Shown here: one piece after another, positions 9,485 through 16,556 of the stretch
Layout of the letters: every line of letters starts with the position of its first letter
Position numbering within the stretch: position 1 is the first letter of the stretch
NCBI GenBank assembly: GCA_000565255.1
Contig: ASRH01000002.1
Coordinates: forward strand, 186,001-250,000
Source: Candidatus Aramenus sulfurataquae
Lineage (GTDB): Archaea; Thermoproteota; Thermoprotei_A; Sulfolobales; Sulfolobaceae
Direction: 5' to 3'
DNA: 64,000 bases
Translations under genes and position numbers: made by a program
Notes under the pieces: generated by a model
What the model was told of the DNA's origin: nothing
Databases searched by the model: none
Seen by the model: only the letters and a program-made list of their open reading frames with translations

Positions 9485-9796
9485 TCACTCAAAGATGGAC
9501 TTGTCTAGCTCGTGGTACGCCGCTATTACCTTTTTACCTAACTCGGTCAATTTAATGTAGTGAGATTTGCCTTTCTTGTACCTCTCTATTACCTTTAGCC
9601 TCTCAAGGACCCTAATTATCACAGGATGAGAAGTCTTGTCGCCTACTATCTTCCTTGACTCTGAGAGAGGCAGATCCCCCTTATCGTTCAACGCGGTTAG
9701 AAGAGCTATTATTTTGTCCAATGACACGCGGACTTTCTTATCTAAGAGCGCTATGCCCCATACGACGTGAAGTTCGTTCACTGCTGAAAACTTCAA
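9485..9796 (-). CDS. Winged-helix transcription regulator
   Basis: This 103-residue winged-helix protein has an HTH core of VSLDKIIALLTALNDKG followed by LPLSESRKIVGDKTSHP, a recognition helix VIIRVLERLKVIERY, a basic wing (KKGKSHYIKLTELG) and a C-terminal helix probably used for dimerisation. It is probably a repressor or activator. Two tandem copies of ATCTTTGAGTGA cover its stop codon, so the TGA is duplicated. It is divergent from the CbiZ-NurA genes, and the region between them carries inverted repeats suited to an operator. Confidence 0.75.
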   Translation of the reverse strand: MKFSAVNELHVVWGIALLDKKVRVSLDKIIALLTALNDKGDLPLSESRKIVGDKTSHPVIIRVLERLKVIERYKKGKSHYIKLTELGKKVIAAYHELDKSIFE

Positions 9797-9830
9797 TATG
9801 TGTTTAAAAACTTTAGTACAATCTGTTTTA

Positions 9831-9852
9831 TCTCCTTATGTTATTAAGGAGA
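9831..9852. promoter_or_regulatory. Inverted repeat, candidate operator
   Basis: TCTCCTTA and TAAGGAGA form a perfect 8-bp inverted repeat with a 6-bp spacer, in the divergent region between the winged-helix regulator and cbiZ. Nearby (9870-9895) CGTGAAAA occurs twice, the second copy running into TTCACG. This looks like a cluster of protein-binding sites. Confidence 0.5.
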
Positions 9853-9952
9853 AAATGTTTAACCACGTGAAAACTCAGAACGTGAAAATTCACGCAACAT
9901 TAATAAAGTATTATGACGAGTTTAGAAGGATCTAGGTGAAGGCTGATCACAG

Positions 9953-10522
9953 TTGTTTCACGTGCTCTTTGACCTAGGAGACGAGTACTACGCCCTTACC
10001 TCGGCTCTGCATCCCTTTGGGATACAGAAGGTAAGGAAGGTAATGGTGATTTTCGTAGACCACGGTTACGATAGCAAAGACCCGTGGAGGGACGCGCTGG
10101 ACTACTGTTCTAAGTTCACTGATTGTGGAGAGGTGATTATCTTCATGACCGCTGCAAGGAACTACGCGTACAAGATAAGGGACTGGGGAAAGCTAATGGT
10201 TACCGCTGGCATTGGGGAGAGCGGTGAAAACGCTGGGAGAACGATCAACGTTGCGGTGTTCCTGGACTTTGGCGTTAGCGTAAACGGGTTGGTGGACTTA
10301 ATAAGGACTGTCACTGAGGCCAAGTCTGGTGCCCTTCGAGACTTGTCCTACGAATTCACGGGCACTGTCAGCGACGCAGTTGCGGTAGGTGGCAAGCCAG
10401 GTGAGGTAAGTTTCTTAGGGCCCGGGACAGAAGTGGGCAGAAAGGTAGCTAAGGAAGTAAGGCAGACCATAAGGTTTTTACTTGAAGGCGAGAAGGGAAA
10501 GAGCAATGCTGTCGGAAGCTAA
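9953..10522 (+). CDS. cbiZ: Adenosylcobinamide amidohydrolase-like protein (CbiZ family)
   Basis: This 189-residue protein of the CbiZ fold cuts the aminopropanol side chain of adenosylcobinamide, giving adenosylcobyric acid for cobamide salvage. Recognisable blocks are GIGESGENAGRTINVAVFL, the TGTVSDAVAVGG core (TGTxTDA in relatives) and FLGPGTEVGRKVAKEV near the C-terminus. The TTG start is supported by GGCTGATC 5 bp upstream, close to the Sulfolobales Shine-Dalgarno GGTGATC. It overlaps the NurA gene by 17 bp, so the two are probably cotranscribed though unrelated in role. Confidence 0.75.
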   Translation: MFHVLFDLGDEYYALTSALHPFGIQKVRKVMVIFVDHGYDSKDPWRDALDYCSKFTDCGEVIIFMTAARNYAYKIRDWGKLMVTAGIGESGENAGRTINVAVFLDFGVSVNGLVDLIRTVTEAKSGALRDLSYEFTGTVSDAVAVGGKPGEVSFLGPGTEVGRKVAKEVRQTIRFLLEGEKGKSNAVGS

Positions 10523-11657
10523 GATAAGGGAGTACATTAAGACGATATCAGAGGAGGTCTCAAAGTTAAAGAGTAAGTACCCAGACGTTGTTAGGGACTA
10601 CCAGAGCGTAGAGCCGCAAGAGGAGATAAAGGTAGAGGGCCTTGGAGAGGTGAAGTCAGTGTCGTTAACAGGGTCCTCAACAGGACAGCCAAGGCTTACC
10701 GTGTTTGCAGTAGACTCTTCCACTAGGTACTTGAGGGACACGTCTGTGGGAATGGTTTTACTGGGCATGTCAACCTATTCTACCACAGATGGGCTTAAGC
10801 TCTACCCTTACGACGGCAAGTCGAGGTTCATAGGGTTGTGGGCAAACGAGGGTGTACTGAAGGAACTGGAAAAGGTGATAGACAAGGACTATGTGGCAGT
10901 TAGGAACAGGGTAGGTGACTACTACGAGGAGAACAGTTACCCCTACCTAGACGACGTGGCTGACGAGCTTAGGTTCGAGTCTGAGACGGAGGCATTGAAG
11001 ACAGCAAACGCGGACCTCGTGATCGTAGACGGGCCTATCTACCCTACTCCTCTTGAGCTTGTGGCGGAATTTAACTATTCACCCGGAAACCTTAGGGTGT
11101 CCCATAGGCGCGCATACGCTCTCCTGATAAAGGATAGGCTAGACGTTGTGAAGGGAAAGAGAGTATTGGGGGTTGTGAAGAGGTTAGAGAAGTCGAGGAA
11201 GCTATACAAGGTGAAGGAGGTCATTGACTTCCTTGGAAAACTGCCCTCTATGCCTGACCCCGAGGTGATGCGAATGCTGTACTCAAAGCTATGTAAGGGA
11301 GAGCAAGTATGTGCCTTTGGTCCCTTCAAGCTGGAGTACGACATAAGCGTAGAGGGCATTCTCCAGGGAGTTCCGCCAAAGTACGCCTACTACGTTGTCG
11401 TAAGGAGGGTCGTTGGGCCCTGGAGCTTCTTCAGGGTGGAGGCGTTGGATATGGACTCGCTGAACTACGCGGGCGTGGTGTTCTCTAGGCTAACCGAAAG
11501 GGGAATCCCTACTTGGATAGAGGTAGTGGACAGGGCAAGCAAAAAGGTGAGCGCTTCTCTCTTCGTCATTGGCTACAAGATCGCATCCCAGTTCCTCGAC
11601 ATAATCCACGACGACAAGCTGGCTTTTGAGACTGCAGTCACGGAACTAGGGACTTGA
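10506..11657 (+). CDS. NurA-domain nuclease
   Basis: This 383-residue NurA-family protein would be a 5'-3' exo/endonuclease that works with a HerA translocase on DNA ends. Acidic motifs expected for RNase H-like catalysis are visible: VFAVDSSTRYL near the N-terminus, then LVIVDGPIYPTPLEL, and a late WIEVVDRASK. ATG 10506 is preferred over the in-frame TTG at 10482, because the extra residues look like the shifted end of cbiZ. The best evidence for its role is the HerA-like ATPase gene facing it, with 3' ends overlapping by 20 bp. The Mre11 and Rad50 genes usually linked to NurA/HerA are absent here, so this is probably a second, paralogous pair. Confidence 0.82.
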   Translation: MLSEAKIREYIKTISEEVSKLKSKYPDVVRDYQSVEPQEEIKVEGLGEVKSVSLTGSSTGQPRLTVFAVDSSTRYLRDTSVGMVLLGMSTYSTTDGLKLYPYDGKSRFIGLWANEGVLKELEKVIDKDYVAVRNRVGDYYEENSYPYLDDVADELRFESETEALKTANADLVIVDGPIYPTPLELVAEFNYSPGNLRVSHRRAYALLIKDRLDVVKGKRVLGVVKRLEKSRKLYKVKEVIDFLGKLPSMPDPEVMRMLYSKLCKGEQVCAFGPFKLEYDISVEGILQGVPPKYAYYVVVRRVVGPWSFFRVEALDMDSLNYAGVVFSRLTERGIPTWIEVVDRASKKVSASLFVIGYKIASQFLDIIHDDKLAFETAVTELGT

Positions 11658-13431
11658 ACAGGACGTTAGTGAACCTCATGCTTCTTATTAGCCCCACCCC
11701 TGGCTCTGCGTTGGTCAGTATGTCTGAGTAATCCTCAGCGCTTAACTTTTTGAGCACTTGAGGGTCGTTTCTCATGATCACCTTAGTGTTGGACAGCTGG
11801 ATCACGAGCTCGTTTAGATCGTCAGGGTAGTGAGTGGCTAGGATTACCCCTAACCTCCTAACCCTTCCGAGCCTCATGAGTTTGTTTATTAAGTCCTCTA
11901 TAACCCCCTTTGCGTTCTCGTTACTAGCCTGGGGAAAGTACTCGTGTGCCTCATCCATGATCAAGAGGGAGAGCGTACTCTGTTGGCCTTGCTTGTACAT
12001 CTCGTCCTTGTACTTGAAGAAGTCCGACAGCAACTTGTAGGAGATCGTGGCTAAAGCCTCTACGGAGGCAGTGTAGTCAAGGACCCAGCTCAAGTCCACT
12101 ATTATGTTCTTTTCCTTCCAAACTCCTTTACCTATGTGGTTAAACGTACCTGGGACGTCGAATATACCAAACTCCTTGTACGACTTTAACAGCCTGCTAA
12201 TCGATTCCTTGGTTTGCGGGGCAAGACTTAGCGATTCCATTGCCTTTTCGAAGGCCTTCGACACATCCAATTTTAGGTTACCCTCGTTGTCGGGCTTTAC
12301 GTACTCCTTGCTCTTGCCCTTAACGACTTGAAGTTTCCTCGGTTGGAAAGAAACTGGCCTCTCAGTGAGGTTGTCTATTGAGAGCCTTGGCTTTACCTCT
12401 GTCTCGTAGAACTCCAAAGCCCTCGTGTATGGGAGTGTATCCTTCCCAAAGTAGTCCATGAGATTGTAAATTAACAGCTCCTTGGTCTTCCTCATTAACG
12501 ACTCCCATACTAAGCTCGCCGCAGGCGACATATAGGGGGTCATCTTGTGGAAGTTCATCATAACCTCGCTAAAGGCTATAGAGTACGGCACTAAATAGAG
12601 CCTAGAGTTCTCGTACTCGAGGCTTACGTACTCGTGTCCAATCACTACGTCTTTTGCGTTCCCATACCTATCCAAGAAAAGGTTTACGTAATCTTCCGTG
12701 GTGGAACCCTCCATCAGCGTAGTCACTGGCATTACGATTGTCGCATCCCTTAGCTTCTCCAGAGCGAGCCTAACGAAGTCTCCTTGTCTGTCGAAGACCA
12801 CGCTCTGCTTTTCCATGCTATCTTGGGAGACTACCCTCTTGAGAAAAGTAGTCTTTCCAGAGCCAGTAGTGCCTATTAAAAGGACGTGGTGGGTGAGGGT
12901 AAACTCGTCCAACCTAACGTTGGCCTCTATTACCTCTCCACCAGAGTACACCTTTCCCACTACTATGCCCTTCTCAGGGATACCCAAGGCTTTCTCCAGT
13001 AGCTCTGGTCTTGGCCTAAACACTGGTGACTGAGGATCTATTGGCGACACAGCTGGCCTTACCCTTCCCTTGTCGTCCATTTCTGTGATGGGAGTGAGCT
13101 GTATGGTAGTTGGAGTCATCAGAGTTGAGGGATCGCTGTAGTTATTCACTTCCCTTATCTTGAGGCTAGCAAGCATGTCAGATCTAGTTATGGCTTCCAC
13201 CACTCCCACCATTGTGACTCTAGGTATTATGGACCTTATTGCCAAGTACTCGCCTCTCCTTACTTGAGTCCTCAAGTAGTCCTCAAAGGCCACGTCTACT
13301 AACACGTAATGCGACTCTCCCACCCTGACGTTCTCGAATCTAGTCACTCTCCCCACTATCCCGTCGACAGAGTTCCTCTTTGCCTCCTCTTCAGCCTCAT
13401 CCATTAGCTTCTTTAGTTTGTCAGTTTCCAT
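11638..13431 (-). CDS. HerA-like DNA translocase ATPase
   Basis: This 597-residue ATPase has an N-terminal HAS-barrel-like region (residues ~20-110, GIVGRVTRFENV and EYLAIRS), a RecA/FtsK-like core with Walker A GTTGSGKTT, a Walker B LLIMDEAHEYFP, a sensor-like ATHYPDDL and a C-terminal DPQVLKKL segment. HerA forms hexamers that thread DNA into the NurA nuclease during end resection. A ~250-residue insertion sits between the Walker motifs (helical, Lys-rich around EYVKPDNEG), longer than in the compact canonical HerA, which again suggests a paralog. The ATG start lies 32 bp from the divergent flavoprotein start. Confidence 0.86.
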   Translation of the reverse strand: METDKLKKLMDEAEEEAKRNSVDGIVGRVTRFENVRVGESHYVLVDVAFEDYLRTQVRRGEYLAIRSIIPRVTMVGVVEAITRSDMLASLKIREVNNYSDPSTLMTPTTIQLTPITEMDDKGRVRPAVSPIDPQSPVFRPRPELLEKALGIPEKGIVVGKVYSGGEVIEANVRLDEFTLTHHVLLIGTTGSGKTTFLKRVVSQDSMEKQSVVFDRQGDFVRLALEKLRDATIVMPVTTLMEGSTTEDYVNLFLDRYGNAKDVVIGHEYVSLEYENSRLYLVPYSIAFSEVMMNFHKMTPYMSPAASLVWESLMRKTKELLIYNLMDYFGKDTLPYTRALEFYETEVKPRLSIDNLTERPVSFQPRKLQVVKGKSKEYVKPDNEGNLKLDVSKAFEKAMESLSLAPQTKESISRLLKSYKEFGIFDVPGTFNHIGKGVWKEKNIIVDLSWVLDYTASVEALATISYKLLSDFFKYKDEMYKQGQQSTLSLLIMDEAHEYFPQASNENAKGVIEDLINKLMRLGRVRRLGVILATHYPDDLNELVIQLSNTKVIMRNDPQVLKKLSAEDYSDILTNAEPGVGLIRSMRFTNVLFKSLVP

Positions 13432-13463
13432 AGCGTTTTATTTCGCTCGGATACATTTAAGCT

Positions 13464-14723
13464 ATGAGAGTCGCCGTAATAGGTGCAGGTCACAATGGAC
13501 TCATAGCCTCCTACTTCTTGAGAAAGGCTGGACTTGACGTAGTCGTGTTCGAGGCCTCCAGCAAGGTAGGAGGAATGGTTGAGACCGTAGAAGTAATGGG
13601 GGTCAAGGTAAGCAGGGCATCTTACGTCCTAGGCTTAATGCCCAAAAAATTGTTGGAGGAGTTCTCAATCCCGCTAATAGAGCAGGACCCAATCCAGACC
13701 ATCTACTTGGACAAGCCAATACCCTTTTGGAGGGACAAGCAGAAGAGGGTAGAGGAACTGGAGAGGGCAGGGGAGAGCAATTTCAGGGAGTTCGAGGAGC
13801 TCATGTGTAAGTTCAAGTCCCTCATGGAGAGGAAGTTCACCTTCGTTACAGAACCACCCTCGGAAGAGGAAGTGAGGGAAGAGGCAAGAAAGGAAGGTGT
13901 AGAGGAGCTCATGAGGTTAACAGTAAAGGAGTTCCTCAACAAGTATTTGTCCAAGGAATTGCACGAGTTCTTCTACTACCCCGGAATGGAGGACTCTCCA
14001 GCTTACCTTGTAGCCTATTTTTACGCCCCATGGAGCTACGTCAGGGGAGGCATGGGGACGGTGGCTGACAGGATAAGGGAAAAGGCAGAGCAAATCGGAG
14101 TGCAGATAAGGCTTAACTCAAGGGTAGAGGAAGTGGTGGGCAAGGAGAAGGTAAAAGGGGTTAAGGTCAACGGTAAGGTCCTGGACTTTGACGTTGTAGT
14201 GCTTGCCGGGAGTCCATTGCTCCTCAATGAGCTCACAGACCTAAAGCTGGACGTAAAAATGGGGTACAGTAGGTGGGTAAAGTACAACGTTGTGTTCAAG
14301 GACAAGCCAAAGCTCCCAGAGAACCTGAAGCCATTTGCGTCCTCCATCTTAGACACTTACGCAGGGGAGATAGTTTTACCCTCCTTTGTGGACGACAGCC
14401 TTGGGGGACACGTAATGGAGATGATGGGCGACATAGACGAGGCATTGGACATGATAAAGGGGGAGGTTGTGTACGAGGAAAAGCTCACAGCGAGGGACGC
14501 GGAGAGGGAGTACTTCCTGCCCTACGGCAACTTAAACCACTTGCCAATGGCTGAGCCCTACCTCTTTGACGGCAGGCCAGTGAAGGGATGGGGCTACACG
14601 ACCCCCATAAAGGGACTCTACTTGACTGGGGCAGGCACATACCCTGGAGGTCAAGTCACAGGGATACCCGGCTACAATGCAGCAATGAAGGTGCTCAAGG
14701 ACCTATCTCTTAAGAACCCTTGA
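13464..14723 (+). CDS. FAD-dependent amine oxidase / phytoene desaturase-like protein
   Basis: This 419-residue flavoprotein starts with a dinucleotide fold VAVIGAGHNGLIASYFL, an acidic ribose-binding residue in VVVFEASSKVGG, and the family end motif GLYLTGAGTYPGGQVTGIPG, which contacts FAD. It belongs to the phytoene-dehydrogenase-related/PYROXD2 branch of the amine oxidase superfamily. No carotenoid genes are nearby, so the substrate is open; fatty-acid, isoprenoid or amine oxidation are all possible. Its promoter must fit in the 32-bp gap to the divergent HerA gene. Its 3' end overlaps a convergent membrane-protein gene by 21 bp. Confidence 0.85.
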   Translation: MRVAVIGAGHNGLIASYFLRKAGLDVVVFEASSKVGGMVETVEVMGVKVSRASYVLGLMPKKLLEEFSIPLIEQDPIQTIYLDKPIPFWRDKQKRVEELERAGESNFREFEELMCKFKSLMERKFTFVTEPPSEEEVREEARKEGVEELMRLTVKEFLNKYLSKELHEFFYYPGMEDSPAYLVAYFYAPWSYVRGGMGTVADRIREKAEQIGVQIRLNSRVEEVVGKEKVKGVKVNGKVLDFDVVVLAGSPLLLNELTDLKLDVKMGYSRWVKYNVVFKDKPKLPENLKPFASSILDTYAGEIVLPSFVDDSLGGHVMEMMGDIDEALDMIKGEVVYEEKLTARDAEREYFLPYGNLNHLPMAEPYLFDGRPVKGWGYTTPIKGLYLTGAGTYPGGQVTGIPGYNAAMKVLKDLSLKNP

Positions 14724-15215
14724 AGCCAAGTATATTATTCCTGAGGCTAGGGAGAACCAGTACGCTAGAGTGGGGTAGCTGAACACGGTAGCTGAGATCT
14801 GGGCGTTGGAGTAGGACAACTCCATCCTCTCTTTTCCTATGATAAAGAAGGGATAGGAGGTAGAGTAGCCTAAGAAGGGGAGCACGTAGTTAAAGGCCAA
14901 GTAAAGGATTACTGGGTCAAGCACGTACAAGTAGCTGAGGTAGTACACTGTGCCGTATGTTTTGCGCACTCCCTTGTACAAGTAGATCAAGTAGATGGAG
15001 GACACCGTTATCACGTAGAACCTAAAGGCGAAGAGGAATAGGTTGACGATCTCAACGATCGTCAAGTCCTGCCCTAACAAGTTCATGTATAGCTGAAAAG
15101 GAGAGTCCTTTATCACTATGAGTCCGTCTATGCCGTAACTCCACCAATAGAAGGGCAACAGGGCTATGACTACGTTTAAGGCTAGGGATAAAGCGGTCAA
15201 GGGATATTTCATCAT
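14703..15215 (-). CDS. Four- to five-helix membrane protein, unknown function
   Basis: This 170-residue protein is dominated by hydrophobic segments at about residues 5-25, 55-80, 88-112 and 145-165, with a short loop FYWWSYGIDGLIVIKDSPF exposed on one side. No enzyme motif is recognised. A GAGGTGAT Shine-Dalgarno directly precedes the start, and the ATG overlaps the stop of the upstream gene by 4 bp, so the two proteins are made together and may form a small membrane complex. Confidence 0.7.
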   Translation of the reverse strand: MMKYPLTALSLALNVVIALLPFYWWSYGIDGLIVIKDSPFQLYMNLLGQDLTIVEIVNLFLFAFRFYVITVSSIYLIYLYKGVRKTYGTVYYLSYLYVLDPVILYLAFNYVLPFLGYSTSYPFFIIGKERMELSYSNAQISATVFSYPTLAYWFSLASGIIYLASRVLKR

Positions 15216-15613
15216 ATCACCTCGTGGAACGTCACGTTTAGGCCCAGGAACGACATCTCAATGCTAACGTTGTAGTCCCCTGAGCTTACCTCGTTGGCGA
15301 AGGCTTGATAGTCAGTGACCACTGGCGATATGTTTTCCTCGGTGTGGGGGTAAACGACGACGCTCTTGGGAAGGTACATGTAGTTTCCCGTCATGTTGTA
15401 GACCGTTATGGTAAAGTTGTTGGGGTTTTTTACGCAGACGGTTACGTCGTTTTCAGAAAAGTGGAAGTTGAACTCGGGGTTTTTCAGAGAGTTGCGTAAG
15501 TTCGTTATCTGGTAGACTCCTTGGTTAAAGATCTGGGACACGTTAAGGAAGTAGAAGTTTATTATAACGATCGCGACGAACGCCAAAAGCCCTAGCCCTT
15601 TGCCTAGATCCAT
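15212..15613 (-). CDS. Single-pass membrane protein with outward N-glycosylatable domain
   Basis: This 133-residue protein has one N-terminal hydrophobic helix (LGLLAFVAIVIINFYFL) preceded by Lys-Gly, then a ~90-residue beta-rich domain with several N-x-S/T sites (NFT, NMT, NIS, NVS, NVT). The N-terminus loosely resembles a class III (pilin-like) signal, but the residue two after the Gly does not match the usual motif, so a plain membrane anchor is equally likely. It is the first gene of a two-gene operon with the multi-helix protein that follows. Confidence 0.65.
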   Translation of the reverse strand: MDLGKGLGLLAFVAIVIINFYFLNVSQIFNQGVYQITNLRNSLKNPEFNFHFSENDVTVCVKNPNNFTITVYNMTGNYMYLPKSVVVYPHTEENISPVVTDYQAFANEVSSGDYNVSIEMSFLGLNVTFHEVI

Positions 15614-15709
15614 TTAAGCTCACTCAAGTATCTCAAGAGGGAATCTTAAAACATGATGACCGCCGAGAGGCCTTAAGTTTTTACCCGCTAAAAAGTCTAG
15701 CAGTTTTAA

Positions 15710-15741
15710 ATGGGTAAAACAAAAAATGGGTAAAACAAAAA
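15710..15741. repeat. Perfect 16-bp tandem duplication
   Basis: ATGGGTAAAACAAAAA is present twice in a row, ending 9 bp before the TPR gene start. Each copy carries an ATG that would open only a very short frame. It lies where the promoter or leader of the TPR gene should be and could alter its spacing. Confidence 0.85.
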
Positions 15742-15750
15742 TTAGATATA

Positions 15751-16539
15751 ATGGCTCAAAACCTAGAGGAAATAATATCCCAGCTGAACGCCGGTAACTT
15801 GAACTACGCCCTCATGAAGATCAAGGAACTAATAGCCATGAACCCTAGCAGGGAGGCTTACGAACTCCTGGGGAGGATCCTCCTAGAGTTGGGAAGGGAC
15901 GATGAGGCGATTGACGCGTTCTTGAGCGCTGGCAAGTTGGTAGAGGCGGCCAAGATAATGGTAAACAGGGGCAGGTACGCCGAGGCATTAAGGGTTTTGG
16001 GAGATAACAGCAATCCAGAGGCAAAGCTGATGAGAGCTATGGCGTTCCTGAAGCTTGAACGGTACAAGGACGCTTTAAAGGAACTGGAGGGCCTACCAGA
16101 GAAGTATGCCTCCACCCCCCTTTACTACAAGGTCAAGGGCATAACTGAGTACTTCCTCGGGATGTATTACGACGCAATAAAGGACCTTAGCAAGGCCATC
16201 TACCTTTACGGCTTTGACGCAGACCTGTTCTACTATAGGGCGCTGAGCCACATGGCGTTGGGCAACGACAAGGAGGCTGAGGAGGACTTCGACACTGCAA
16301 TAAACTTGAATCCCTACTACGCTGAGGCCTACTTTGGGAAGGGGATAATAAGTGAGAAGTCCAATAAGCTGGAGGAGGCAGTAAAGCTGTACACAAAGTC
16401 ACTGGCAATTAACCCCAAGATGAAGCAAGCGTACATTAGGAGGGCAAAGACTTACTTCAAGTTAGGTAGAGAAGAGAACGCTATGAAGGACGTAGAGAGC
16501 GCAATGAAGCTGGACCACTCCAAGGAGGACTCAAGTTGA
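15751..16539 (+). CDS. Tetratricopeptide-repeat protein
   Basis: This 262-residue soluble protein is built of about seven TPR units, for example REAYELLGRILLELGRDDEA, DLFYYRALSHMALGNDKEAE and YAEAYFGKGIISEKSNKLEE, with canonical Gly, Ala and Pro positions. TPR superhelices bind partner proteins or peptides, and no catalytic domain is present. It faces a Ser/Thr protein kinase, with stop codons only 17 bp apart. The kinase itself has a helical region before its catalytic domain, so a functional link is plausible but unproven. Confidence 0.88.
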   Translation: MAQNLEEIISQLNAGNLNYALMKIKELIAMNPSREAYELLGRILLELGRDDEAIDAFLSAGKLVEAAKIMVNRGRYAEALRVLGDNSNPEAKLMRAMAFLKLERYKDALKELEGLPEKYASTPLYYKVKGITEYFLGMYYDAIKDLSKAIYLYGFDADLFYYRALSHMALGNDKEAEEDFDTAINLNPYYAEAYFGKGIISEKSNKLEEAVKLYTKSLAINPKMKQAYIRRAKTYFKLGREENAMKDVESAMKLDHSKEDSS

Positions 16540-16556
16540 CTTAAGCCCTTCATTCA

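Noticed and set aside
15212-15613. Pilin-type (class III) signal peptide
   Set aside because: Lys-Gly precedes the helix, but the following residues do not fit the cleavage motif, and no pilus assembly genes are nearby.
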